Assembly (NCBI GenBank): GCA_029224185.1
Contig: CM055188.1
Coordinates: 22,533,497 to 22,597,496 of the forward strand
DNA length: 64,000 bases
Source: Karalla daura
Taxonomy: Eukaryota; Chordata; Actinopteri; Chaetodontiformes; Leiognathidae
Direction of reading: 5' to 3'
The notes beneath the pieces are model-generated. The model did not search any database. It was not told the DNA's origin and worked only from the letters and a program-made list of their open reading frames with translations. Made by a program: the position numbers and the translations under genes. This document shows positions 25,736-39,200 of this stretch, piece by piece (positions within the stretch are counted from its first letter, which is position 1; each line of letters opens with the position of its first letter).

Positions 25736-26997
25736 GCAGCACCAAAGGTTATGTGGTGTCGATGAATATCTTGATTTGTCAGTTAAGTAATTATTCCAAA
25801 TGAGTTTTATTAAATTTATTTTCTTAAATTTCCCAAACTAAATACCAAACACACAATCAGTATTTCAGTGTTTTATTTAACCATTTTTTACAACAAAAAA
25901 GGTTATAGTAGGACTTTTATTAAGCGAGGGGTTGTTCAGGATTCTAATGATTTATTTTATTTTTATTGATTCATTGACCAGAGATCTTCATAATCATCAC
26001 ACACAAGGGCAGGAGTGTGTTTGCCACTGTTTTGTCTACGTTGATTTTCTAACCACAACTCTTGGATTTTAAGTCTTTATTAAGCACCTGTCATAAAAGA
26101 ACAGCTGCAACAATTAAATTATTAATTATTGATGGGTCAATAACTTACTCGAACTAACTCTTATACCTAACTCTTTTAGTAATTCTCCAGTCAATCCTCC
26201 AAATCCTCCAAAATGATCTATTGATGATCTATCTACTGTTATTGTTTTGAATAGGAGAGGAAAGCAGCACTTGATTTCTCTGACAACTCTCCAAATCTGG
26301 CTGTTGTTTGGTATCCAATAATGCCGTTATGTTGTTGTCACATATGTCAACACACGTGTCTCCTCATCCATCCACACATATCTCCAGTGACATGTAAATC
26401 CATTTCTCTTTCCATAGCTCTTTTGCAAAACACGTCTCTATCGATACGTCTAAAAAAAAACAGCTCATGAGAGCACCAAAGTATTTTTTCGATATTTGAG
26501 GGTTTTTCCAAAATGTAGGTGTTTCCATTACCAGTTTTTTATTATGATACTTGTGATTCTGAAAGCCTTTATGTTCACACATGCACAAACACACAGTTTC
26601 TACACATCAAGCTAATGAGAGACTTTTAGTTCTGTTTGCCAGTCTACAGCTATTTTTTTCAGTGTCTGTTAACTACCAAGGGAAGGGCTACAAATGGCTC
26701 AAATGACTACTTGATCCCTCAGATGTAGGCTCAGGATGTTCAGAATATGCTACCGAGTCTATCGAATGGATAAATGGGTGAGTTGAGGATGGCAGAGGTT
26801 ACTCACTCACTCCCTTCCAGCCCCGCCCTCAACCAAATATGGTTTCCTCTGGATCAAGATTCAAGATGGTGGTGTCCTGTAAGCCAAACTCCTGGCTTCA
26901 AAAACAAGCCTTTACAAACCAGTTTGTGATGTGGTAGGGGGTTGGGGCTTGTCCTCAACAGGTCCACATCCATATGATCCATACTGATGTTGTATCA

Positions 26998-27300
26998 AGT
27001 AGAGCTGCAACAATTAATCAATTAATAGAATAACCGACAACTATTTTGATCATCGATTTAAGCATTTGAAAAAGTTTGAGAGGAATTTCAACAAATTGAT
27101 ATATTCTCTCATCCCAGCTTCAAATGTATTTTCTAGTATCTATTGTCCTTTATGACAGAAAATTGAGAAAACTGAACATTAAGTCACCTTTTGTTGGCTT
27201 TTGTACAACAAGCATCATTTTATCACCCAAAAAACTGATAGATTAATCAACTCCAAAAAATAATGATCAGAAAAAGTAATCAGGATTTAAAAGCCAAATG
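26998..27300. mobile_element. hAT-like MITE relic
   Basis: Begins 'agagctgcaacaattaatc' and ends near 'agattaatcaactcc', matching the style of the abundant fish non-autonomous elements that open with 'gggctgcaactaac' and carry repeated 'gattaatcg' motifs. A short second piece lies at about 26100-26160. Family assignment is from memory of these motifs and is moderate. Confidence 0.5.
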
Positions 27301-29184
27301 AAAAGTCAGTGAATAGTCAAGGGGTAGAAACGCACGTCGTAGACACACATATGGCGTGCATATTGGCCTACAAACTCACTGCTAATGATGGTAAAATGAT
27401 TCTTTCTTCGTTTAATCTTATTTTACTCTAACCCCTGAACCTATTTTATCTCCTTACCGTTCTTACCGTTCATATGGCATATGGTTCATATCTTTTTTTG
27501 TCCGTTGTCCAGGCAGCATCTTTTTGTCTTTACATTGGTGAATGGTTTTATTTAATTCTAGGTTATTAAAACCTATTTGAGTTCCTTTTTTCAGCATTGT
27601 TGCACTATTAATTTATTGGTGTCACACCTAACATCTCTTTCCCTGATGAAATATGTAACTATAATATTCATTTAAATCTCTTATACATCATTATATTCCA
27701 ATTCTGTCTCAGCGTCTCTTTCAGGATTGTGATTCCTTTGGCAACCTATGGTTGGTGCTGTTGATTCTGTATCAGCACAGTACACTGAAGCCCGTACATA
27801 ACAGCTTTCCATAATCTTTCACCTAGAGACACAAATCTAATCGAAAGACTGATGTAGAGGTTCAGCAATTGCCAGGTTTCATTTCTGAAAGATACATTTG
27901 AACGTTTTTCACAAGCTATAGCCCAGCAATGCATTTTTATATAAACCATGCCAATTCTGTCATGGGATTGTGTACATGGGATTGTCTGCACTCATTCTGC
28001 ATGTGTTTCTTCTTCAAGCAGCACATCATTGTTTGTGGTCAGACAGGTGCAAAAGATCAAATGAGGACAGCTCCCTAAACAACCCCAGAAGGGTGCAATG
28101 CACTGAGTGCTTTGGCACGGACGAGCCAAACATGTTGCTGACTCTTGAGTCTTAACAATTTTTCTAAGAGTCTTTAATACAGCATGGCATAGTTTTAATT
28201 ATAAAGGCAGAATCTGATTTTATATGGAAAACATTTTTTTCCATGCTGGAGGTTTGTTAATGAAAGTGGTACAGTTTCGATCAAACATCACCTGGTGATT
28301 TACTATTGGACCTGACTTTGAAGTATATTTTTTCTCTATTCCTCTTTTTCCTTTTTTAAGAGGTTTTAAGTATAGAATGTATAAATTTTGTTTGGCTGAG
28401 AAATGTTCTTACTTTTGTTCTACAGAATGGTGACTCTATCACTTGCCTCAAGAATGCAGTATTATAAACATTGATATCAGATCTTGCAATTCTGTTTTAG
28501 GTACATATCTGATAAACAAAAAAGATTGCGCCATAACAGCAGTTGACAGTATATGCATGGGAAAACAGGCAAGGTCTTGCAAATTTCTGTAAAGGCTTTG
28601 CAATGTGTGACATACAGCAAGAGACATGAAGTACTTGTCTCTTGCCTGAAAATACCACACTTAACCAAAGTGGAGCTCAGTTGCACTTATCTTTTGACTT
28701 TAAGCGTCAGAGTTCAGCAACCAACAAAGGCGTCACAGCTCAGCGATGTAGACAGAGCTGTTTCTGAAGCCCCCTGAGATCTCCTGTTTTCAAAGAACCC
28801 TGTGGTCTCGTTCCTTGTGCAGCTGGATGCCTCGACCCCCGTAGAGCTATATGGTGCCCACATCCTCTCACTTTAAGTCCCCCACCAGACCATTCTATGT
28901 TCTACGCCCTCATCCTTTGTACTGTATGTGCAAAGCAAACCCAGAGATGAAGCCATCCACAGACCCCGCTCATGGTGTGCAAGTGCTCGGCAGTTTTATG
29001 CCTCGAGAGTTCGAGAGAAAATTAGACATCTGAATCATTGCGCTTTGTAAGCACCTCAAAAAGTACATTAAATTGACAATATTAATAGTTGACATTGATG
29101 CATATTGGCCGTTTAGATGGGTAAAGAACTCACAAGATGTCAATTTTTCTGGTGATAATTGTCAGCGAGTGGATTTGATTTGAC

Positions 29185-29430
29185 TTCGATGGACAGACTT
29201 GCCTGTGTGTACAAGGGTTTTCTCCAGGTACACTGGTTTCCTCCCAAGGTCCAAAACACGGGCATTAAAGTTGTTTGGAGACTCCAAATCGCCGCAAGGT
29301 GTGAGTGAAGTAATGACTGGTCCGTGTCTTCTGTGATGGACTGGAGAACTGTGTAGGGTGCGTTCTCTGCCTTTACCCCACCTGATCTGGATAAACCCTG
29401 GGACACTTCTAGGTATAAAGAGAATACATG
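29185..29430 (+). repeat. Interspersed repeat copy (3' part)
   Basis: Shows 'gttttctccaggtacactgg', 'tttcctcccaaggtccaaaa' and 'gcgttctctgcctttacccc', i.e. the distal half of the repeat seen at 35978-36240. The head with the tRNA-like boxes is missing. Confidence 0.5.
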
Positions 29431-30763
29431 GATGAGAGGACAGTTAGACTTCAGACTTCATAAATGAAAAATTTGCCCTCCAAATAGAGTGGAAAAACAT
29501 AAAACAGGCTAATGATCAGTTGACTAATCAAATGCACAGCACTTGATAACTGGTTTAATCAGGTGTCCTTCAAAAGCTTTCAAATTCTCATAGGCTGCAG
29601 TTTGGGAAATGTATTTGCTTTTTTACTTCTTTAGCTACTTCATAAAAAAACTGACACTTGACAATAAATCAACAAATTAAGGAAAAAAGGTTTTTTTTGA
29701 CGTTGCTGTTATTTATCATAATTTCAGTGCAGATATTAAAAACATATTCTGATTACAGCACACTTCCATTTCATAGACCAATAAAGAGGCAAATGATCCA
29801 GGGCAAAGTTGTGGCAGTGGCAGGTGCATCTAAATCATTTTTAAAGGTAGAATTCGCTAAAAAAGGAACCATGCTTGCTGTTTGCTTCATGTGCGACGAC
29901 CATAACTACCGGATGATTTGAAACTTGAAGGTGCTAGTGACTCTCTAGCACCAGCATTTTCACTCTATGCTGGATGAAGACCACTTTTACAGTTTCACCT
30001 GCCTGATGCAGAAATATGTTTTTGAAATTGAGAAAGTAAATCTCTGGATTTGCAGTCATAATTATTCTAATTATTAATATAAGAAAATAATGTCACTTCC
30101 GACTAAAGATATTCATAGGGCCAAAACCAAATTTGACTGAAATACCTACATAGACCAAGTTCAGGACTAGGGGGTTCTGCAGCAACGCACAGAGATGCTT
30201 TTGTAGGACTCAGCTGAGCTCTAGGTCACACACCTGGGCAGAGACCACAACCCTGCAAACTGCTACTTTGTGAATATGTAGGTTTTATATTGCTCGATAT
30301 GTGCAAATATTTCAGCCCTGATCACACACAGCTTCCAGCTGGTTGTTATAACTGACTTTGAGTCGAACATCTTCAAATGCTCTCCTTTAATACCCTACGC
30401 CACAGCTGAAATATACAAATTCTATTTAAGTGTACAGTATATATGTTAACATTGGCAGTATCAGATTTTTTGTGCTCTACATTGTTTTTGGAGTTGTACT
30501 TTCTGCACATTTCACATCATATTTTTCCATCATATGTGTATATCTAAGGATAATCTGTGAATATCCTTGATTGGTGTATGGCCTACTCTGATAGGCCCTG
30601 TAGGTGTCACATTGGGGTGTTACCTTGTTGACTCAGGGCCCTGTCACTTCAGTTCCTCTTTTCATCTCTGACAGACAGATCGCAGGAAAAGAAACCATCA
30701 GCAGCAACCCTCAGCTTTAAACCCTGGTAAACAAACATACACACATAGCCGTAACCAGACAAA

Positions 30764-33700
30764 ATGATCCTGCTCCCTGTGGCATGGACAGTAGTGGCAG
30801 CGTCACTATTGACTTCAGGTAAGGGCACCGAGTTTCACCCTGTGTTTTTTTTAATACTGCAGTTAGGAGATGGTGTTCTCGGTCAGCGGCCTCTCGTAGG
30901 GATGTGCTGTGTGCTAAAAGTGAAGCTACCAGTGTTTAACTTGACTAAATTTAACTTGATTGCTGTCATCAAATACAATCCGAGCGATAGTTTCTACTCT
31001 TGAGTAAAATTTGCCTGCAGTACTTAATGAACAAATGAGGCGAATGTTGCGACTACAGAACTGTAATGGTCAAACTGCTGCAGGAGTTGTTATCCTTTTA
31101 TATGTATGAAGTGTACTGTGACACTGCTATAAAGTAACCCTAATAGTGATACAGTTGTGTAATTATATCAAGTTAATGGACATTATCTGGATTACAGGTA
31201 CAGTTATGAGGTAGTAAGTGAAAACATACAACATGTTTGTGTTTGGCCGCTGGTGTAAATATACGATCTACCTACCTTTGTTATTATGTTCTTTTGTAAA
31301 TTGCAAATGTGAAAAGGTTCTCAGATAAACTGCTATTGAGTTGTAATGCATAACTTATTTTGTGAAGATTAAACCAGTTTGTTGCATTGTAGTAATCACA
31401 TAATTTGTGCGCGGCATATGAAGACATGATAATCTAAACAACTAGTAGGGAGAACTTCAACCTTTCTGTTTTGAGGCCTCTAAATTTCTGTTTTTATATA
31501 TGAACTATCTTTGAATATTACACAACTTGTGATTGCAAAAGGTTTACGCCAACTTGCCAACTTGCTTGGAAAACATTCAAAATAAGCAGTGCTTCTGATA
31601 AAATTAGATAAAGTGAAGATGTCTCTTAACCACTGCATAAATGCTAAATCAGCCTCTTTTACAGCTTCAAAATGTCACCTTCACATAGATATACATGGGC
31701 ATATTTCTTCATCGTTTGGCTTCTGTTCTTTTCTTGCAACACTTACAGTTTCGTCATCATATTGGCAGTAACCTTTTGTGCTTTTTCCATCTCAGTTAAA
31801 ACATGATTACTTGTACAAGTTTGTACTTTTCTCAAGTGTACGACGTAATAATGTTGTATTGAACTTTATATTGCACAAATCAGTTTGTGACATTGATAAA
31901 GACCAGGTTCTGGTGAGCGTCCTTGATTGTCGTTTATCATTTCAGCGCGCCATCGATTAATGATTAATGACCCTCAGTTTCCAAACTGAGGTGTAGGAGC
32001 TGCTCATTGTCCTTCAACTGTCAGTCTGTTGAAATCTCAAGCATCTCTCTGTTTCCATACTCAGGTTCAAGCCAGTTCCTGCATCAAGAGAACGCCAATA
32101 ATCGCTATCCCAAGCTCGGCAGCACAGAGGCCGTTGACTGTGAATGCAGAAACATCTCCTGTATTTGGGTTTTCTGGTTCCGCTCTATGTTCAATTCTAT
32201 GAAAGTGCAGTACATTGGCAAAAGCAACCATGCTGACCGGGCAGAATATGAGAATGATGTGGATAAAGCACGGTTCAAAATAGTCAGGAAGAACCAGGGG
32301 TCCTTTACGCTGCATGTCATTGATATAAGCAAGGAGGATGCAGGGATTTATTCTTGTGTTGTTAAAGACAAGAATCAACAAACACTATGGAATTCTGGGA
32401 CTGCTCTGCTGCCAGGAGGTTTGTATGTTTCAGTTGTGCAAGTTAATTATCAATTTTCTGAACCCAGATTACCTATTAATGTTGTGCCTAATATAACATT
32501 CAGTGATTATGTACTGGTGCATCAAACTGTGATAAATCGATTATCACAGATATTGTCTTATCTAAAAAAAAAAAAGATATTTGCTGTATATCATACTTAA
32601 AAAGGGGCTCTTAGCTCCTAGTTTACACCGAAATTTTAGAGTTATGGTTATATGTCCAAAACACCTCAGTAGACATAAATATATACGTGTAAACAACATA
32701 ATTCCGTATCGTAGTTCAACAGGGCTTTGAATTCAGGGTCAACGCATATTGTCCAAGTAAATTGAATTAAAACATAAACTAAACAATTTTATAAAATGTT
32801 GCCAAGCTTGCGCTGCTATATCCTTCATGTGTCCCTTAATATGCAATGATCACAGGACTATGCTCTTGTCCTGAAATGTTCAAAATGTCTTGCTGGCATC
32901 CAATTTGTAACAAGGATGTATTTGAATACAATGGAGATGATGAGGTAAAGATTCATTATATTGTCTTTGCACTGAGTATGTATCGAAAAGCATTAGATAG
33001 CTATCATTCCATATTGTTATTCACATGTTTTACGTCATGTGCAAACACAAGTGAAATCAGACTTGAATCCCTATTTCAGAGTTGAAATAGGGAGAGGCGT
33101 GACAATGTCTCAATTCTTCTTTAATCTATATTGGTATTTGATCCATCTAATAGAAACCCCTCCGACACCCCCCCCAAAGACCATCCACAAACAGCCAGCC
33201 AAATCAATCTGTCACTGCCTGAAAGATTCTTCACAGGGTAAGTTGTATGATACTACATATAATTGTGACGGGTGTTTTCATGATGCATGTCAGTGTATCT
33301 TAGTCAAAAAAAAAGCAAGGGAACAGTATAAGGAGAGACAGTGCAGGTTGGACTGAACTATGTAACCATTTAATGAGTGATTATGTCCCGTGGCGACAAT
33401 GCACCAGTTTACAACACATAAAAGCATTAAGTGTGTATGTGCTGCATGTTTTCTCAGATGCCTGTGGCTCACTTATTCTGTGGCCGATGGTTGGACTTAT
33501 TGCGGCTCTGGCTCTAACTCTCCTCTGTACTCTGTACTACTTCAGTCGTGAGTACCCTTCCAGTTTAATGTACTAAATAGTAGGAGATCAAGTGCAGAGA
33601 AATTTTTTTCTTTTATATAAACATGTTCTTCTGTTTAGGGCTTCCCAAGAAATGCCGGCACCATTTTGTAAAGTAAGTAATGTATAATAAGCAGTGATTT

Positions 33701-33820
33701 TTGTTCCCAGTGTATAATCAGCAGAAAAATGTCTGTTTTTACAATGTATATTCTATGCTCCTGTCTCAAACATGTTTCTTCTTTTTTCTTATGTGTTTTT
33801 CTCTACAAAGGAAGAGGTAG
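30764..33820 (+). CDS. cd8a: T-cell surface glycoprotein CD8 alpha chain
   Basis: Co-receptor chain that binds MHC class I beside the T-cell receptor on cytotoxic T cells. Exons 30764-30818, 32065-32418, 33154-33237, 33458-33547, 33639-33672 and 33811-33820 give 627 bases (208 residues) with all junctions in frame. The layout is: leader (about residues 1-19); one V-type Ig domain with Cys44 and Cys116, Trp56 in WFR and the DAGIYSC signature; a Pro-rich hinge (ETPPTPPPKT) with the pair CHC (156-158); a membrane span at about 170-193; and a basic tail RLPKKCRHHFVKKR. The C-R-H triplet is the Cys-x-His motif proposed to dock Lck in fish in place of the mammalian CxCP. The last exon adds only three complete residues before the stop. 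Extra Cys46 and Cys51 in the Ig domain are unusual. There is one sequon, N48-I-S. Alpha was chosen over beta from the tail and hinge; the paralogue 7 kb downstream fits beta. Confidence 0.92.
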
Positions 33821-34394
33821 ATGACCTAAAGCGCTGCATTTATATCTTATATCTGACTCCAAGTATGTCCCCGATCTGTCCATTAATTGAAATACAGAAT
33901 AGATAGAAAAATATAATTCAAACTTTTGATTGTTGTTGTAGACTTTTACCTAGAGCCTGACAGTATTTGCAGAGATGTTAAGTCAAGTGTAAACAATTAT
34001 TCACTTGTTTGTGATTGCAGTTACTGAACTGGTTCATCTGAGCCGGCATCCAGTGAACCGGGATGGACGTGAAGATCATGTTCATTGCTGGGAGTTTTTA
34101 AGTGTAATAAGTCATGATGTATTGATTGTTTCTGTTGCTTTCCATGCAAGACACCTTCAGGACATCAACTTCTTTTTAAACTATGTGCTTCTGCTTTTCT
34201 TCTTTTGGATTTGCTTTTATTGAAGATGCAGATTGTATCATGTATCCAGTGGTGGTTTATGTTCAGCAGGTTTGTTATTGGTTGCTTTAGGTTTAGAATT
34301 ATTTGTCCAAACTTGATAATTCTATTTTATTTTTTTACTTTTCTTTGGAATTTATTTGTATTATCTGTATATTTTTAAAAGCACATTTCTCTAA

Positions 34395-34400
34395 AATAAA
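34395..34400 (+). promoter_or_regulatory. cd8a: cd8a poly(A) signal
   Basis: AATAAA in 'ctaaaataaaactac', about 575 bases past the cd8a stop, the first canonical signal after the coding region. Confidence 0.6.
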
Positions 34401-34439
34401 ACTACACTGTTGATATTTTTGTTTTGTCAGATCAATATG

Positions 34440-34515
34440 TATATTGATATATATATATATATATATGAATATCAGATATATATATATATATGAATATCAG
34501 ATATATATATATACA
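34440..34515. repeat. (TA)n low-complexity block with repeated 'tgaatatcaga'
   Basis: TA runs are separated twice by 'tgaatatcaga', giving a minisatellite-like repeat of about 27 bases immediately after the cd8a poly(A) signal. Confidence 0.8.
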
Positions 34516-35296
34516 TTTGTAAACCCATAGCTTCAACCCTCTTGGTTTTTCAGGGGACATCAGGGTTAATACAAATATGGGAGATGGGTGGTTATGACTT
34601 GAGCACAGACATCTTAGAAGTCAAAATGGTGAAAGGTTTCAGTTTACATCAGAGAGAAACAATGTGAGAGAGAGCGGAAGAGAGAGAGAGCTTTAAAAAG
34701 TGGGTGTCAATCCATCGTCAATATTGTCTTTCGCGGAAGTTGAGTAGGTGAATGGCAAGCTTCAGTTTTTTACTGCACCTTTGATGCGTAAACTTGCTTC
34801 ACATTCAGTTTCTCTCCTCCCCAGTATGTGCCAACCTTTAGTCATTAATGTTGCAATCTTAAATTGCAAGCTAAAAGGTATGAATCTCTAGCTGTCTCTC
34901 TCAAAGTGAACACAAATGCAACACACACCTGCGTCTAGAGAAGGAACTGAGCCTGTGTTTGTTCGACCTTTTCCTGTGTGTGTGTGAGTGAGAGAGAGAG
35001 AGAAAAAGCATTAGAGAGAGAGGGCTGTGTTCACTGAGATGCTATCATTTCGCTTCAGCTTTGAGCTTTTCATCTTGTCTCTGAAACAAAAAGACCACAA
35101 AGGCACCACAGACCGAACCACAAGCATTGCGACAGGTGCAGAGACAGAAAGAGTGTGCCATTTTTCAAAGACGATAAGAAAATCTTTTTGAAAAAGTAAA
35201 AAAAAAAACAAACTGTAAGACACATCATTGTATTATGTGTTTTATTGGGTCTGACATGCCACATTTACAATAACGTGTATTTAACACAGTGAATGG

Positions 35297-35341
35297 CGTG
35301 TGTGTGTGTGTGTGTGTGTGTGTCTGTGTGTGTGTGTGTGG
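35297..35341. repeat. (GT)n microsatellite
   Basis: GT run with one 'ct' interruption, about 45 bases. Confidence 0.9.
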
Positions 35342-35589
35342 TAGGACAGGAAGGTGTTTAGCATTAGCTTTAGCATTAATAGTTATTTATTATGTTGCAA
35401 AATAAAATGAGGAAAAGTAAAAAATTATATATATAGATTTCATAATACAATTCACATTTGTTCAAAGGCTTTAACAATCTACAAGGAGAGGCATTTATCT
35501 CAACACTCTTCAGTTTAAGCAGTATCTTGTGTGAGACTTGTTAAAATTTTGAAACATCCATTGTTTTCCCACTTTGTATTAAATGATCG

Positions 35590-35653
35590 AATGGTGCCTA
35601 ACTCCAGTACACGAAGAGTAATGACAGGGAATACACCTTGGACAAGTCACCAG

Positions 35654-35713
<60 letters not shown>

Positions 35714-35925
35714 CATTCACTCTCACACCTTTCACATTGTCACACTTACACCCATGAGCAATTAAGGGTCTCTGACCTAAACACAGGTGATTTGGACTGT
35801 GGGAAGACACTTAAGTATCATGTCAAAAGCCTACACAGATATACGGAGAACAAGCAAACTCCACATAGATCCAGTAAGGATACAAACCTGTCATCTTCTT
35901 GATGTGAGACAACAGCACAATCCAT
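35590..35925 (-). repeat. Interspersed repeat copy (reverse orientation) interrupted by a (CA)n tract
   Basis: Read on the + strand it has 'ttggacaagtcaccagg', a pure CA run (35655-35711), 'attggactgtgggaaga'-type text near 35790, 'acggagaacaagcaaactcc' and 'ccagtaaggatacaaacc': the reverse complement of the fish repeat whose forward text is 'ggagtttgcatgttctccc'. The CA run looks like a later expansion inside it. Confidence 0.55.
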
Positions 35926-35977
35926 TAATACATTGTGTGTATAAACACTGAAAAAAGAATGAAAAATGCACTTTTAG

Positions 35978-36250
35978 GGGCCACACAGTGGCGCAGTGGT
36001 TAGTGCTGTTGCATCACAGAAAGGGGGCTGTGGGTTCGATCTCAGTCGCTGCCGCTGGAGATTGTGTGTTCTCCCCATGTGTGTGGATTTCCTCCTTGTA
36101 CTCCACAGTCCAAAAACATGCACTAGGCTCTATTGGATATTCTAAATTGTCCCGTGCTGTGTGTGACCTGTCCAGGTTGCATTCTCTGCCTTTCACCTTA
36201 CGTAAATTGGAGATCTTAGCGGCTAGCACACAGGTATGATAATGAATAAA
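35978..36250 (+). repeat. tRNA-headed SINE-type repeat, best preserved copy
   Basis: The head has an A-box-like 'gtggcgcagtggttagtgct' and, 45 bases later, a B-box-like 'gggttcgatctc', the two internal RNA polymerase III promoter boxes of a tRNA. The body follows with 'ttctccccatgtgtgtgg', 'cacagtccaaaaacatgc' and 'gcattctctgcctttcacc'. Other fragments of the same family are at 24905, 25375, 29185, 35590 and probably 46985. It is a relic without coding capacity. Repeat family name is not claimed. Confidence 0.65.
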
Positions 36251-39200
36251 TGCATTTGTGAGCACTGGTGTAGATCATCTATAATTGCAGACAAGACAGC
36301 CCAAGGATACAAGTAAAAATCTTTAGGTGTCTGCTCCAATTCCGACAGACCACCCGAAAGCAAAGTACAGCTCTATTATGACATATTTCTATTTAGCTTC
36401 ATGTATTCTAAAGAATTACTCTCCTCTCACTTAACTTGCATTTAAATGATAAGAAATTAACTCTAAAATCTCTGGCATCTCTTTAATCCCATGTTTACAT
36501 GTAACCAGATATCATTCTTAATTATAAAGAGAGCTTGTGCATTTGTTATTCTATACACGTTAAAGCAGGCAGCATTGCACTTTATGACCACAGTCAGTAT
36601 TCAATTTCAATGCAGTATTTTTTTCTTCTCTAAACTATAGAACTACCATTGCATCTGCTTGCATTTTCAGACAAATATATGCTCTGGTTCTATGTTTCCA
36701 CTCTTTACATTTCAATAGGAGACACATTAAGACTTTAACAGATTACAGCTAAAGCACTTCCGTAGTTTCAGTTTGTAATCGTCAGTGTTTATAAGTTCAA
36801 AATGTAATGAAACTGTTCGTCTTTCACATATTAGCTTCATCACTGAATACAGCTTTAATTTTCTTGATTGTTGTAACTTTAACTACATAGTGTCTTGAAT
36901 ACATCAGATGACAGACAGATAAAAGCAGATGTCAGACTCACACTGGTAAATTGTGTGTGATTACATTGTTCTGGACACATTTTTTTATTTAAATTTCTTG
37001 TAATCACAATTTTGAAAACAGCACATGAAACAGTATTTAACACAGCTAATGCAATTGGCACGTTGAGTGGATACACACATCAATAAACTATAACGTTACA
37101 ATAACTATATTACTATTGACTATTACACTACCATTACATGTGAAGTGGTCTAGTCATTGAAAATTGTTTCTTTCATTTCAGTTTTTCTTTTTTTTCTTTT
37201 CTTTACAGAATATACACATTCACTAGAATACATAATATCAACTAAGATACATTGAATCGTATGAAAAAGTCATGGTTGAATAATGGCAATGCAATAATAC
37301 AAGGTCATTTCGGGCTGAACACCTGCAGACAAGATGTTGTTTGCTATATGTGCTCGTGCTTAACAAGACAAATGGTCTTGAACCGCAGTACACAGAAAGA
37401 CAAGCACATTCTTAAACGTCACACAGGTAAAAGCAGAACGAGCTATACGTAATTGCTATACTATCACAACTGATAAAAGGTAGAAGCATTTCTCATTGTC
37501 CTGCTCACCCCTTTATGTCCCCTATAGTGCAATAAAAATACAATTTTGCATCATCTTCCCTCAGCTATCTTAGCAAAATGGTTAGGAAAGGTAAGCAAGG
37601 GTTAAATTAAAATTCCAGACATGCATCTCGAGTAGCAGCAAGCGTGGAGTTCCACACAGATGTGGACACATCCATTATTCCTCCATTTGTGTTCTATCCG
37701 AATCTACTTACTGTTGCTGTTCTTGTTTTCCTTTTCTCAGCTGCATATCCTATAATGCCTGACTGTGCCTTAAATGGCCAGTGAGCCACAGCACTGATGC
37801 TCTACTAAACATCTGGTGTGATGTTGATTTACTGGCACTAATGGAGTTGTGCTTTTCTGTTTTTTTTTTTCTTTTTTTCAAAATGTGAGGATGTCTCTTT
37901 AGACAGAGTTTGAATGTCAAGTTGTTACTATGCACAGCGCTCTCTTTCTCACTGGCTTCCCCTGGACACCCACTGTGTGTGCGCACAGACATATGAATGT
38001 AAGTTTCAGGTTGGAGACCCCCTCGAGTGACTAAGATAGGGAAGCCCGTGCAGGTGTGTCTGACTCAACCCTGAAAAAGAGGAATGGAAAGGTGAAGTGG
38101 GCCAACTCAGAGTGGTTTTGCTGGGTCTTCCCTCTTACACAATGCATCAACAGAATCCCCTACTTACTGAAAATCTGAACCTGATTTACACTAAATGGAT
38201 GTCCAATCTTAATAAAAACAAAAGTTAGGGGTGAAGTTATTATAAGCATCTGCAATATAAGAAAGTCAAGGGCAGAGCAATGTATTCCACTGCACAGGTA
38301 AGTAAGACACACATAGAACATATATTTGTTGTGTTTGTTTCTCTCTGTCTCTCTTCCTCCCACCAATGGAACAGAAAACTCGCCCACAAATGTGCAAAAT
38401 GTCAGCACTTGTTGCCCACTACTTATTCTACTTTCCATCACTGAACAGGAAATGGGACGAACTATGAGTTTCATCATAGCTGCTGAAGCTTTCTTATTTC
38501 GCCCGAGGTAAGTTTCACTTCACCCAATCTGTTCAATTGGATAGAATTTCTTTCCCATGCCATTGATGTTCATGGAAACTGATATTTTTTACATAGTTTT
38601 ACTCATCAGATCTGTTGCATGTGCTGACATTTGACATTTGTAGGATTTCTTGATACAAAAGGCATATTTTCAGAAACAATAATCAGAAGTGAAATAATAT
38701 ATCTGGAACAGCGTGACTTGTGGTAAAGACTGACCTGTTGTAAAAAAAAAGAAGAGAAACATCCATGAGTAGTAAGAGCCTCCATCTTTGAAATCCATCA
38801 TATTTACAACATAGGCTGTCTTCTCAAAATGAACAAATTATGGAAGATTAATGTAACAAAATAATATGATGTGAGATAAGATATAGAAAGAAAAAGTCCA
38901 AAGTTCAAAACTGACATTTCACATAATCCTGATGACATCGTCAGGGCTACGGGCCACTTTTCACTTAGATTTATGACTGTGTCCAAAGCCACCTTGTCAA
39001 AATTGCTGCTTCTCTTTTGTCCTCCATTTGCTTTTTTCGGCCATTAGTGTAAAACTTTAGCAATAGAGTTCTGGCCAGCGGAGTAACAGTGTGTTTCAAC
39101 TGCTGAAGTCTTGAGCAGCAGGTTTCGATCTCATGATTCAACAAAGTTTGAGTTCTGTTTTTGCTGCCATCTAGTGGTTAACCTTTTAAAATCTTACAGA

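Larger units (their letters stand above)
25740..30600. other. Intergenic region between gnrh2 and cd8a
   Basis: Nearly 5 kb of AT-rich DNA without a recognised gene. It holds old repeats (hAT-type non-autonomous copies near 26100 and 27000-27300, and a further interspersed repeat copy at about 29185-29430). Short open frames such as 28448-28660 and 29658-29921 show no similarity that I recognise. Confidence 0.6.

Noticed and set aside
35978..36040. Possible tRNA gene
   Set aside because: A-box and B-box-like motifs are present but no cloverleaf can be drawn with paired acceptor and anticodon stems; the segment continues into a SINE body.
35988..36239. Two 83-codon frames on opposite strands
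   Set aside because: Both lie inside the tRNA-headed interspersed repeat and reflect its composition.
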